This document shows positions 27,801 to 36,876 of a DNA stretch of 64,000 nt, in pieces (within the stretch, counting starts at the first letter, position 1; each line of letters opens with the position of its first letter). Source of the DNA: Bacteroides luti (lineage in GTDB: Bacteria > Bacteroidota > Bacteroidia > Bacteroidales > Bacteroidaceae); assembly GCF_900128905.1 (NCBI RefSeq), contig NZ_FQTV01000011.1, positions 62,001 to 126,000 of the forward strand. Reading direction: 5' to 3'. The translations under genes and the position numbers were made by a program. Below the pieces are notes generated by a model. The model did not search any database. It saw only the letters and a list, made by a program, of their open reading frames with translations, and had not been told where the DNA came from.

Positions 27801-28844
27801 ATGAAACGCTTTATATGTATCATGGCTTTTCTTTGCACATCACTTGGTATGTATCAGGTAGCTGCGCAACCTAAAGCGCGTAAAGCTAAGCAAGAAGTTA
27901 AGGAATCGGCTCCGATTCTTTCTGTAAGAGCACAAACTCAGTATACCGGGCAACTTGATATGCCTGAGGAAGTGGTTTGGAAACGTGAGATTTACAGAAC
28001 GCTTGATCTGAAGAAGGAAAAGAATACTGCCTTGTACTATCCTGTGGAACCGATGGGGGATAAAATGAATCTTTTTACTTTAATATTTAAATTGATGGCA
28101 GAGGGCAAGATTCCTGCTTATGAATACCGCCTGGATGGCACAGAAGTATTGACCACTGATAATAAAGTGAAATTTAAAGATGTTCTCGACCGTTTTCATA
28201 TTTATTATCAGATAAAGAAAGATGCGCAGACCAAAGATACTCTTTTTACTTTTGATAATAGTGATATACCCAGCAATGAAGTTCTCAGTTATTTTATAAA
28301 AGAGGTTTGGTTCTTTGATCAACATTCATCAACCTACAATTCAAAGGTGGTAGCAATTTGTCCGGTGCTTCATCGTAGTGGTGATTTCTCTATGGAAGTA
28401 ACTAAATATCCTATGTTTTGGTTAAACTACAGTGATCTTAGTCCTTATCTGGTTCGCATGAATGTGATGACTAGCAATTTGAATAACACTTCTAATATAA
28501 GTCTGGATGATTATTTTACAACTCGTCAGTTTAGTGGGGATATTTATAAAACTACCAATATGATGAATCAGACTCTTGCACAGTATTGCACTACCGATAG
28601 TGCTATGGTAAAAGAGCAGAAAAAAATAGAAGGTCAGCTGAAAGCTTTTGAGGAACATTTATGGGAAAGTGATACAATCTCACAGAAGAATATTGCAAGT
28701 AAGAAAGCGGCTTCCTCAATTAAATCGAAAGCGATAAAGAGTTCCAGACGAAAAGCACAGGCCGTATCTGAAGTGAAGGTGAAAAAAGAGAAGTCTTCTT
28801 CTGTTTCTGCACCAAAAGCATCTGTTCGCCGTCAAAGAAGATAA
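27801..28844 (+). CDS. gldN: GldN/PorN T9SS periplasmic ring protein
   Basis: A 347 aa exported protein (signal peptide to QVAAQ). The central domain reads as GldN: VVWKREIYRTLDLKKEKNTAL, YYPVEPMGDKMNLFTLIFKL, then a domain ending with FWLNYSDLSPYLVRMN. The last 70 residues are a lysine- and serine-rich tail with little predicted structure. It forms the ring with the GldK lipoprotein. It is the final gene of the core operon and is followed by a bidirectional terminator. Confidence 0.92.
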   Translation: MKRFICIMAFLCTSLGMYQVAAQPKARKAKQEVKESAPILSVRAQTQYTGQLDMPEEVVWKREIYRTLDLKKEKNTALYYPVEPMGDKMNLFTLIFKLMAEGKIPAYEYRLDGTEVLTTDNKVKFKDVLDRFHIYYQIKKDAQTKDTLFTFDNSDIPSNEVLSYFIKEVWFFDQHSSTYNSKVVAICPVLHRSGDFSMEVTKYPMFWLNYSDLSPYLVRMNVMTSNLNNTSNISLDDYFTTRQFSGDIYKTTNMMNQTLAQYCTTDSAMVKEQKKIEGQLKAFEEHLWESDTISQKNIASKKAASSIKSKAIKSSRRKAQAVSEVKVKKEKSSSVSAPKASVRRQRR

Positions 28845-28912
28845 TTATTTTATAAACATTCTGCTATCTGTCACTATTTAAATCTTAATTGATTAGCTGA
28901 GAGTAAAATGTG

Positions 28913-28956
28913 TTAGTGGTCGATAAATAGTAACACAACTATTTATCGACCACTAA
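28913..28956. terminator. Bidirectional terminator between gldN and the PPOX gene
   Basis: Perfect 18-base arms (28913-28930 and 28939-28956, core TTAGTGGTCGATAAATAG) with the loop TAACACAA. It lies between convergent genes and can serve both strands. Confidence 0.85.
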
Positions 28957-29003
28957 TTTATTATATCTACAACCTTTTTGAGGTGTACAATAAAGCCTTA
29001 ACT

Positions 29004-29477
29004 TTATCTTTTATGAGGTACTCCGTATTCTTTTGCACTAATGCTGTCAATAGGAATTTCCCATATCTTCACATTCTTTACTGCAGGATCAGAGTATTCA
29101 AAGGTTTTATCAGAATACTGTTTCATAATGATATTAAGTGCATCTCGTTTATCCTCTAAATTCTCAATGAAGTGAACCTTTCCTCTGCAGATAACACTTT
29201 TTGCTTTCATGCGATAGCTGCAAGCAACCTGAGGGTGTTGAAATACCAGTTCGTGATCAATGCTGAAAGTTATACAAACATTGTTATTGTGATTTAGAAT
29301 ATCAATAGAGTGTCCTGTAGGACCGGAATGCAGATAGATTACTCCATCCTGATATCCAAAGTTCATGGGGATAACATATGGATTGTTTTCATTATCAACC
29401 ATTCCTACATAACAAATATCACATCTGGAGATTATTTCTTCTACTTTTTCCTGTTCGTCTAATACTACTGTCTTCAT
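29004..29477 (-). CDS. PPOX-family (NimA-like) flavin-binding protein
   Basis: A 157 aa split-barrel protein of the pyridoxamine 5'-phosphate oxidase-like superfamily. Residues near the start, CDICYVGMVDNENNPYVIPM, the strand NFGYQDGVIYLHS and a conserved loop GPTGHSIDIL are typical of small FMN-binding members related to nitroimidazole reductases (NimA). The actual substrate is unknown and resistance is not implied. Its ATG overlaps the TGA of the lipocalin gene upstream by ATGA, so the two are translationally coupled. Confidence 0.82.
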   Translation of the reverse strand: MKTVVLDEQEKVEEIISRCDICYVGMVDNENNPYVIPMNFGYQDGVIYLHSGPTGHSIDILNHNNNVCITFSIDHELVFQHPQVACSYRMKAKSVICRGKVHFIENLEDKRDALNIIMKQYSDKTFEYSDPAVKNVKIWEIPIDSISAKEYGVPHKR

Positions 29478-29944
29478 TCTTTTATCTCGTTAGTTTGTTT
29501 TGTCCAATGTACTTTTGCCAGTTCAAATCCATTATTTACCAATCGGTAAACGATGGGGCGTAATTCTTCATTGTCAATTATTGGTTTGCGATAAAGAATC
29601 CATAAATTGGATCTTGAAGAGTTTGAAACAACAGCCCATTGGTAATCCTCATCTAAATCGATAACCCAGTAATCACCTTTAAATGGCCAATGGAACTGAA
29701 CTTTAAGTTTTGCATTTCCGCTATTTGGTACAATAAAAGCTTTACCCTTAATTTCGCCATCTTTATTTGATTTCTTGTATCGGTTGATAACTTCCAGATA
29801 ACCATCTTTTTGAATGTATTCTGCAGAAACATTAGTGGCGCCTTTCTCATACCAGTGTTGGTATCGGCCAATTTCGTACCACACTCCGGCATATCTATCT
29901 ATTTCAACATAGGGAACAGGCTCTATTGTTTTTTTTCGCTTCAT
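29474..29944 (-). CDS. Blc-type lipocalin
   Basis: A 156 aa lipocalin of the bacterial Blc/apolipoprotein D type. The first conserved block is VDIDRYAGVWYEIGRY-like (VEIDRYAGVWYEIGRYQHW), then VINRYKKSNKDGEIKGKA and the third block DYQWAVVSNSSRSNLWILYR. It would bind a lipid or another small hydrophobic molecule. It starts with basic residues and lacks a clear lipobox, so it is probably not the usual outer-membrane lipoprotein, or the exported start is missed. Confidence 0.88.
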   Translation of the reverse strand: MKRKKTIEPVPYVEIDRYAGVWYEIGRYQHWYEKGATNVSAEYIQKDGYLEVINRYKKSNKDGEIKGKAFIVPNSGNAKLKVQFHWPFKGDYWVIDLDEDYQWAVVSNSSRSNLWILYRKPIIDNEELRPIVYRLVNNGFELAKVHWTKQTNEIKE

Positions 29945-30012
29945 TTATTTAATAAAACTTAATACGTAAGTAACAATTTTATGGAAAAAAGGTTTTGTAA
30001 AAGTAGAAAGAA

Positions 30013-32157
30013 TTATTCAACCAATGCAAAATCAAGCTGTTTCTTTTCAATGTTTGCCCGGGCAACTTTTATAGTGATAGAATCTCCTAAGCTATATGTT
30101 CTGTGTTTCTTACGACCCCTTAGGCAATAATTCTTTTCATCAAATTCATAATAATCATCATCCAGATCACGGATCGGAACCATTCCCTCGCACTTATTCT
30201 CATTTAGTTCTACATATAATCCCCATTCAGTAATGCCCGAAATAACTCCGTCGTAGATTTGTCCAAGACGTTCGCTCATAAACTCAACTTGCTTGTATTT
30301 TATTGAGGCACGTTCTGCATTGGCTGCAATCTGTTCCATGTCCGAACTATGCACACAAAGCTCTTCATATTTTGTTTCCGAAGCAGTTCTTCCTCCTTCC
30401 AGATATCTGGTCAGTAAACGGTGAACCATTAAATCCGGGAAACGACGGATAGGTGATGTAAAATGAGTGTAATAATCGAAAGCTAATCCGTAATGTCCAA
30501 TGTTGTGAACAGAATATTTTGCTTTCTGCATTGCACGTATGGATACTGTTTCAATTAGATTTTCCTCGTTTTTCCCTTGAACATCATCTAACAAGTGATT
30601 AATAGATTTCGAGATATCAGTCTTTGTTCCGCTGGTACGAAGCTTATATCCAAAACGAGCAATAAACTGAGATAAATTATCCAGTTTGTCAGGATCTGGA
30701 AGATCGTGAATACGATAAGGAAGAACCTTTGGATTTTTACCAGCCGGAACTTTTCCTATTTTTTCTGCCACAGTTTTGTTAGCTAATAACATGAATTCTT
30801 CAACTAACTTATTTGCGTCTTTAGAGTATTTGAAATATACACTGATTGGTTTCCCTTTTTCATCTATTTCAAATTTCACTTCGTAACGATCAAAGTTAAT
30901 AGCCCCGGCACTATATCTTTTTTCCCGAAGAATCTTAGCGATGTGATCCATAGCCAGTACTTCTTCCTTATAATCACCTTCTTTTGTTTCTATAATATTC
31001 TGAGCTTCTTCGTAAGTAAAACGGCGATCGGACTTAATTACTGTATGAACAATACGGGAATCTTTTACTTCTCCTTTATCTGTAATATTAAAGATTACTG
31101 AATATGCCAGTTTTTCCTCGTTTGGTCTTAGTGAACAGATGAAGTTACATAAACGTTCTGGAAGCATAGGAATTGTACGGTCAACCAGATAAACAGATGT
31201 AGCTCGTTTCTCTGCTTCTTTGTCTATGATACTTCCTTCCTTTACGTAGTGAGAAACATCCGCTATATGAACGCCAATCTCCCAAAGGCCATCTTTCATT
31301 TTACGGATGGAAAGTGCGTCATCAAAGTCTTTTGCGTCTTTTGGGTCTATAGTAAACGTTGTAACGTTACGGAAATCTTCACGTTTTGCAATTTCTTCTT
31401 CAGAAATTTCTGCAGGAATTTTGTCAGCAGCTTCCTCTACGGCCTTTGGATAAATATATGGAAGTCCAAATTCTGCGAGGATAGCATGCATTTCTGTTGT
31501 GTTATCTCCTGCAACTCCCAAAATATCAATAACCTGACCAATAGGATTCTTGGCTTTTTCCGGCCACTCTGTGATTTTTACCACAGCTTTATCACCGGTT
31601 TTCCCACCTTTAAGTTTATCTTTTGGAATAAATATATCATTGGCCAGGGTACGGTTTTCTGTAATCAGAAACGCATAAGCTTTGGAAACTTCCAATGTTC
31701 CTACAAAGTTTGTATTAGCACGTTCCAAAATCTCAATTACCTCCCCTTCAGCTTCTCTATTCTTGCATTTCGCATAAAAAGCTATGCGTACGCGATCACC
31801 ATTCATTGCATGAGCGGAGTTTCGTTCTGCCACAAAAATAGATTCTTCACTTCCATCGGGAATGAAAGAGTTCTTTCCATTACTTTTTCTAAGGAAAGTA
31901 CCCACCATTTCAGTTCCGCGAGTATTTAATTTATATTTTCCTTTTTCTACTTCACTGATATAATCATCAGAAAGCATTTCGTAAAGAATATCCATGCACA
32001 GCATCTTTAGGGGATGTGTGTTCAGATTTAATTCTGCAAAAATATATTTTAAGTTAAGGACTTCTCCCGATTTAGTTTGAAACAGGCTCATCATTAGGTC
32101 AGCTAACTGGGCTTTCTTCATTCTCTTTCCTGCTTTCTTTTTATCTTTTTTAGCCAT
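30013..32157 (-). CDS. rnr: Ribonuclease R (VacB)
   Basis: A 714 aa 3'-to-5' exoribonuclease of the RNB family. The catalytic block FTIDPKDAKDFDDALSI carries the metal-binding aspartates, and the RNB domain continues to HYTHFTSPIRRFPDL-like text (YYTHFTSPIRRFPDLMVHR). An N-terminal cold-shock domain and a C-terminal S1 RNA-binding domain (YDGVISGITEWGLYVEL) complete the usual order. It degrades structured RNA. The ATG at 32157 gives MAKKDKKKAGKRMKK, a normal basic N terminus; the upstream start at 32220 is rejected. Confidence 0.97.
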   Translation of the reverse strand: MAKKDKKKAGKRMKKAQLADLMMSLFQTKSGEVLNLKYIFAELNLNTHPLKMLCMDILYEMLSDDYISEVEKGKYKLNTRGTEMVGTFLRKSNGKNSFIPDGSEESIFVAERNSAHAMNGDRVRIAFYAKCKNREAEGEVIEILERANTNFVGTLEVSKAYAFLITENRTLANDIFIPKDKLKGGKTGDKAVVKITEWPEKAKNPIGQVIDILGVAGDNTTEMHAILAEFGLPYIYPKAVEEAADKIPAEISEEEIAKREDFRNVTTFTIDPKDAKDFDDALSIRKMKDGLWEIGVHIADVSHYVKEGSIIDKEAEKRATSVYLVDRTIPMLPERLCNFICSLRPNEEKLAYSVIFNITDKGEVKDSRIVHTVIKSDRRFTYEEAQNIIETKEGDYKEEVLAMDHIAKILREKRYSAGAINFDRYEVKFEIDEKGKPISVYFKYSKDANKLVEEFMLLANKTVAEKIGKVPAGKNPKVLPYRIHDLPDPDKLDNLSQFIARFGYKLRTSGTKTDISKSINHLLDDVQGKNEENLIETVSIRAMQKAKYSVHNIGHYGLAFDYYTHFTSPIRRFPDLMVHRLLTRYLEGGRTASETKYEELCVHSSDMEQIAANAERASIKYKQVEFMSERLGQIYDGVISGITEWGLYVELNENKCEGMVPIRDLDDDYYEFDEKNYCLRGRKKHRTYSLGDSITIKVARANIEKKQLDFALVE

Positions 32158-32286
32158 AAATACTATTTTTATAGTTATTAAATACAAAGTAAACAAATTA
32201 TTGTATTCAGTGTGCTTCATTTATAGGAAAGTTCAGTACTAAAATCAAAATTGTAGTGATAAGATTCGTTAAATGAATAAAAATGT

Positions 32287-32294
32287 TAACTTTG
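32287..32294 (+). promoter_or_regulatory. -7 promoter element before the epimerase gene
   Basis: TAACTTTG fits TAnnTTTG, 97 bases before the ATG at 32392. A weak TTCG lies 18 bases upstream. The resulting leader is about 90 nt. Confidence 0.45.
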
Positions 32295-32391
32295 CCGAAA
32301 ACACAAGTTTTTGATTTGTAAGCTCTGAGTATATTCTCAGCTAGTTGTTTATGGAGAGGGGAACTATTTTAATAAGAGAGAGTCAGGTTGT

Positions 32392-33402
32392 ATGAGCAAA
32401 AGTATTTTAGTTACAGGCGCAAGTGGATTTATTGGCAACTTTATAGTTAAAGAGGCGTTACGCAAAGGCTATGATGTATGGGCTGGAGTTCGTGCTACAA
32501 GTAATTTGGAAGGATTACAGGCCAATAATATCAATTTAATAGAACTTGATTTTGCTCACCCGGCAACATTAAAAGTGCAGCTTGCTGATTTTAAAGAGAC
32601 TAATACCAAATGGGATTATATTATACATACTGCTGGTTTAACCAAATGCAACGATAAAAAAGATTTTGATAAGGTAAATTATGTTGGTACGAAGAACTTT
32701 ATAGAGGTCTTAACCAAACTGAATATGATTCCTAAGAAATTTATATATCTAAGCTCTTTAAGTGTATTTGGCCCTATCCATGAAAAGAAAATGGTTCCAA
32801 TTTCGGAAGACGATACTCCTAAGCCAAATACAGCTTATGGTCTGAGCAAATTGCATGCCGAAGAATATATTAAAGAAATTCCCGATTTTCCATATCTTAT
32901 TTATCGTCCAACAGGTGTTTATGGACCACGCGAGAAAGATTATTTTATGATGGCTCAGTCTATTCAGAAACATATTGATTTTGCAGCCGGATTTCGTAAA
33001 CAGCTCCTTACATTTGTGTATGTCGCCGATTTGGCTCAGGCAATCTTCCTTGGAATAGAGAAGGATGTTTGCCGAAAATCTTATTTTGTGAGTGACGGAA
33101 AAGTCTATACAAGCAGGGATTTTTCAGATTTAATTCAAAAAGAGCTAAGAATTCCTTTTGTAATACATGTTAAGTGTCCATTAATTGTTTTAAAAGTTAT
33201 ATCTTTGTGCGCTGATTTTTTTGCATCATATTCAGGAAAAAGCAGTACGCTGAATGCAGATAAATACAAAATAATGAAACAAAGAAACTGGCAATGTGAT
33301 ATTACCCCTTTAATAGAGGAATTGGGATATATGCCCCAATATCAATTGGATAAAGGAGTAAAGCAAACAATTGCCTGGTATAAAAAAGAAGGATGGCTTT
33401 AG
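32392..33402 (+). CDS. NAD-dependent epimerase/dehydratase (extended SDR)
   Basis: A 336 aa extended short-chain dehydrogenase. The NAD(P)-binding glycine motif ILVTGASGFIGNFIVKEAL starts at residue 4, and the catalytic pair appears as YGLSKLHAEEYI (YxxxK). A Ser-rich strand YLSSLSVFG supplies the catalytic Ser. The substrate, a nucleotide sugar or a lipid precursor, cannot be read. Its last codons overlap the start of the PAP2 gene by 10 bases, so the two products are probably made together. Confidence 0.87.
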   Translation: MSKSILVTGASGFIGNFIVKEALRKGYDVWAGVRATSNLEGLQANNINLIELDFAHPATLKVQLADFKETNTKWDYIIHTAGLTKCNDKKDFDKVNYVGTKNFIEVLTKLNMIPKKFIYLSSLSVFGPIHEKKMVPISEDDTPKPNTAYGLSKLHAEEYIKEIPDFPYLIYRPTGVYGPREKDYFMMAQSIQKHIDFAAGFRKQLLTFVYVADLAQAIFLGIEKDVCRKSYFVSDGKVYTSRDFSDLIQKELRIPFVIHVKCPLIVLKVISLCADFFASYSGKSSTLNADKYKIMKQRNWQCDITPLIEELGYMPQYQLDKGVKQTIAWYKKEGWL

Positions 33403-34358
33403 ATTTGTTTAAGAAGGTTGAGACTCAGAAAGGGTTATTCGCCGTAGAGAAGATTTCGTTGATATATAATCTTCTGACATCAATATTGATTCTTTTTATG
33501 TTTTCTCAAATGAGTCATCCCATGCAAATGCTGTGGGATAGAATCGTAATTGCAGTATTAACCTTCTGCTTGATGTACCTTTATCGCCTTGCTCCTTGTA
33601 AATTTTCAGCTTTTGTAAGAATTGCAGTTCAAATGGGGCTTCTTTCTTACTGGTACCCGGATACTTATGAACTCAATAGGTTATTCACTAACCTGGATCA
33701 CATATTCGCCTCTGCTGAACAGTTTATATTTGGTTGTCAGCCAGCTGTAGAATTTAGTAAGCATTTGCCTTATGAATGGGTAAGTGAACCATTAAATCTG
33801 GGCTATTTTTCTTATTATCCAATGATTTTGGTTGTGGCATTATACTATTTCTTTCACCGGTATGAGTTGTTTGAGAAATGGTCTTTTGTGATTGTTACTT
33901 CGTTTTTTATCTATTATTTTATTTATATTTTTCTTCCTGTTGCCGGCCCTCAGTTCTATTTTCCTGCCATTGGTATGGAGAATGTGTCGCAAGGAATATT
34001 CCCTGCTATAGGTAATTATTTTAATTTCCATCATGAGCTACTCCCCGGACCAGATTATGCCCATGGATTCTTTTATAGTCTGGTTGATGGCTCACAGCAA
34101 GTGGGTGAACGTCCAACAGCAGCTTTCCCAAGTTCGCACGTGGGAATGTCGACCATATTAATGTTGTCTGCTTTCAGGGAAAACAGAAAACTAGCCTCTT
34201 TCCTTTTGCCTTTCTATTTTCTTCTTTGTTGTGCCACAGTATACATTCAGGCTCATTACCTGATTGATGCAATTGCAGGATTTATCTCTGCTTTCTTTAT
34301 CTATATTCTTACATCGAAGATTTATAAGAAATGGTTTGCTGAACCGATGTTTCGTTGA
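33393..34358 (+). CDS. PAP2-superfamily membrane phosphatase
   Basis: A 321 aa protein with about six membrane helices. The phosphatase motif region is GERPTAAFPSSHVGMSTILM (second conserved block with His) and AHYLIDAIAGFI (third block, His and Asp). The layout resembles membrane PAP2 enzymes that handle lipid phosphates, such as phosphoinositol or isoprenoid phosphatases. Overlap with the SDR gene upstream suggests one pathway in lipid or cell-envelope metabolism. The specific substrate is not visible. Confidence 0.85.
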   Translation: MALDLFKKVETQKGLFAVEKISLIYNLLTSILILFMFSQMSHPMQMLWDRIVIAVLTFCLMYLYRLAPCKFSAFVRIAVQMGLLSYWYPDTYELNRLFTNLDHIFASAEQFIFGCQPAVEFSKHLPYEWVSEPLNLGYFSYYPMILVVALYYFFHRYELFEKWSFVIVTSFFIYYFIYIFLPVAGPQFYFPAIGMENVSQGIFPAIGNYFNFHHELLPGPDYAHGFFYSLVDGSQQVGERPTAAFPSSHVGMSTILMLSAFRENRKLASFLLPFYFLLCCATVYIQAHYLIDAIAGFISAFFIYILTSKIYKKWFAEPMFR

Positions 34359-34467
34359 GACATATTTCGTTAAATAGCTAAATAGATTTAAGAATATCAC
34401 TACTATTGGTGATGTTGTATCCTTGTTTTACCTAAATGTGGTGATTTCCTTTGATTACTAGGTGCTG

Positions 34468-34475
34468 TACCTTTG
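34468..34475 (+). promoter_or_regulatory. -7 promoter element before the TonB-dependent receptor gene
   Basis: TACCTTTG fits TAnnTTTG, 34 bases before the ATG at 34510. TTTG at 34450 is at a short 14-base spacing. Confidence 0.4.
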
Positions 34476-34509
34476 CTGCCATTAATAAACATATAAATGG
34501 TATAAGTAA

Positions 34510-36876
34510 ATGGGAAAGAGATTTAGTTTAAAATTCAACGTTTGTTTTACTTTATTTTTATTGCTTGGCGTACTAATAGCTAATGCTGATACTGGATTTG
34601 GTAAAATTAAAGGCTTTGTGAAGAATACAAAGAATAAGCCTCTTCAGAATGTTAACGTTGCAATAGAAGGCACATCTGTAAATGCTATATCCAATAATTC
34701 CGGAGAATTCTCTCTGGATAATGTTCAATCAGGCAGTAATACGTTGGTTGTAACAATGATAGGTTATAGAACTCAGAAGAAGCAAATAACAATTTCATCA
34801 GGAGAAATTACTGAATGCAGTTTTATGCTGGATGATAATGCTTACCACCTTAATGAGGTAACAATTATATCCTCGAAACAAATTTATAATCCAAAAGAAA
34901 TCTCTTCATCTTTGAGGCTGGGAACTCCTATCTTAAATATACCTCAGAATGTTCAGGTAATTGATCAGTCGCTTTTGGCTGATCAGCAAGTCAATTCAAT
35001 GCTAGAAGGAGTTTCAAGAAATGTAAGTGGAGTAAGACGTATGGAACATTGGGATACGTATGCGTTGTTGTATATGCGTGGGTCTCAGGTTGCCGCTTTC
35101 CGAAATGGAATGAATGTTCAGATGCCGTGGGGGCCTTTAGCTGAAGACATGAGCATGGTAGACCGAATTGAGTTTGTAAAAGGACCAGCCGGATTCATGT
35201 TAGCTAACGGTGAGCCCAGCGGTTTTTATAATATTGTAACAAAGAAACCTACAGGTAATACTAAGGGGAGTATTTCTACCTCTTTAGGAAGCAACGATTT
35301 ATATCGTGCAGCATTAGATGTTGATGGTATACTTACAAAAGATAAAAAGCTTCTTGTCAGATTAAATATGATGGGGCAGAGTGCTGGTTCTCACCGACCG
35401 AATGAGTGGAGTAAGAAATATATAATTGCTCCTGTTCTGAGTTATAAGTTTGACGATAAAACATCTTTGACTGCCGAATATACTTATCAGCATCAGCAAA
35501 TGTCTGTTGTTGGTTCTAATTATGTTTTCGGACTAAATGGATATGGTGAATTGCCTTATGACTTTACTACGGTTGAACCTAATCTTGATCCAACCAGTAT
35601 TAACGATCATAGTTTATTTCTTACTTTGAATCATCAGTTTAATAAAGACTGGAAATTTACCGGACAGCTCGCTTATTTAAATTTTAATCAGAAAGGTTCT
35701 TCTATATGGCCTACATCATTGGACTTGGATGGAACATTACATCGCCGCTTAACAATATGGGATGCTTTTAATGAAGCAAAACTCGGGCAATTCTTTGTTA
35801 ATGGAAAAGTTACTACGGGTGGTATAAATCACCGCATTTTGGCCGGCCTTGATATGGGAAGTAAAAATTATATTGCTGATTGGGGACAAGCTTTTGATTT
35901 AGAAGGATCAGTTCCCTTTAATATATATAATCCACAACATGGAACGCTCACCGCATCCACACTTCCAAAGTTTGATAGAAGTCTCAGCCTTAGAGCCCGT
36001 GCCGGTAATAATATTGTAAACCAGAATTATACAGCATTATATGTTCAGGATGAACTTGGATTTTTTAATGATATTCTTCGTGTAACACTTGCGGGGCGTG
36101 TTACCGGAAATAAAACAAGTAGTTACGGAAGTAATACTAATGATACAAAATTCACTCCTCGTGTAGGAGTCAGCGCTGCTATTGATAAGACTACTTCTGT
36201 TTACGGATTATATGATCAGGCATTTGTTCCTCAAACAGGAACCGACTATACTGGAAAGGCTTTTGATCCTATTACCGGGAACAATCTTGAATTTGGGGTA
36301 AAGAAAAATTGGTTTGATGGTAACTGGAATTCAACCGTCAGCGTATATAGAATAACAAAGAACAATGTATTAACAACCGATGAAAATCATCCGCAATATT
36401 CAGTTCAGTTAGGCCAGAGCCGTACTCAGGGTGTTGAATTCGACTTAAAAGGACGTCTGTTTAAAGGTATGAATGTGATTTTTAATTATGCGTATACAGA
36501 TTCAAAGGTTACAAAAGACGCTGATATAAACAAAGTTGGACAAAGTATGGCTGGCACAACCAAACATATTACCAATGGTTGGGTAAACTACACAATTCAG
36601 GAAGGAGTTTTGGCTAATATAGGATTTTCTTTAGGCTACCAATGGCAGCTAGACCGCTCAGCCTGGTATGTATTTAGTGGTACAAATTCAGAGTTGCCTG
36701 ATTATTTTAGAATGGATGGTGCTGTATCCTGGAAAAAAGATAAGATTTCTTTGTCGCTTAATGTGAATAATCTATTAAATGACTACCTTTATTCCGGTTC
36801 TCCTTATGGAAATTTCTATTATTGGCAAACAGAACCACTTCGTAATTTCCGTTTGAATTTAACATATAACTTCTAA
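34510..36876 (+). CDS. TonB-dependent siderophore-type outer-membrane receptor
   Basis: A 788 aa outer-membrane receptor. After the signal peptide (to VLIANA) comes a carboxypeptidase-regulatory-like domain (GKIKGFVKNTKNKPLQNVNV, residues about 30-115), then the plug (NIPQNVQVIDQSLLADQQVN) with FVKGPAGFMLANGEPSGFYN, and a long beta barrel ending in the aromatic residue of NLTYNF, as in TonB receptors. The plug has the siderophore-receptor pattern. The ligand is not determinable. It overlaps the PepSY gene by one base (stop and start share TAATG), arguing for shared expression and a joint role, probably iron or haem uptake. Confidence 0.9.
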   Translation: MGKRFSLKFNVCFTLFLLLGVLIANADTGFGKIKGFVKNTKNKPLQNVNVAIEGTSVNAISNNSGEFSLDNVQSGSNTLVVTMIGYRTQKKQITISSGEITECSFMLDDNAYHLNEVTIISSKQIYNPKEISSSLRLGTPILNIPQNVQVIDQSLLADQQVNSMLEGVSRNVSGVRRMEHWDTYALLYMRGSQVAAFRNGMNVQMPWGPLAEDMSMVDRIEFVKGPAGFMLANGEPSGFYNIVTKKPTGNTKGSISTSLGSNDLYRAALDVDGILTKDKKLLVRLNMMGQSAGSHRPNEWSKKYIIAPVLSYKFDDKTSLTAEYTYQHQQMSVVGSNYVFGLNGYGELPYDFTTVEPNLDPTSINDHSLFLTLNHQFNKDWKFTGQLAYLNFNQKGSSIWPTSLDLDGTLHRRLTIWDAFNEAKLGQFFVNGKVTTGGINHRILAGLDMGSKNYIADWGQAFDLEGSVPFNIYNPQHGTLTASTLPKFDRSLSLRARAGNNIVNQNYTALYVQDELGFFNDILRVTLAGRVTGNKTSSYGSNTNDTKFTPRVGVSAAIDKTTSVYGLYDQAFVPQTGTDYTGKAFDPITGNNLEFGVKKNWFDGNWNSTVSVYRITKNNVLTTDENHPQYSVQLGQSRTQGVEFDLKGRLFKGMNVIFNYAYTDSKVTKDADINKVGQSMAGTTKHITNGWVNYTIQEGVLANIGFSLGYQWQLDRSAWYVFSGTNSELPDYFRMDGAVSWKKDKISLSLNVNNLLNDYLYSGSPYGNFYYWQTEPLRNFRLNLTYNF

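Noticed and set aside
31249..31929. 226 aa + strand frame
   Set aside because: It is antisense to rnr, cysteine- and phenylalanine-rich and without any motif; a shadow of the real gene.
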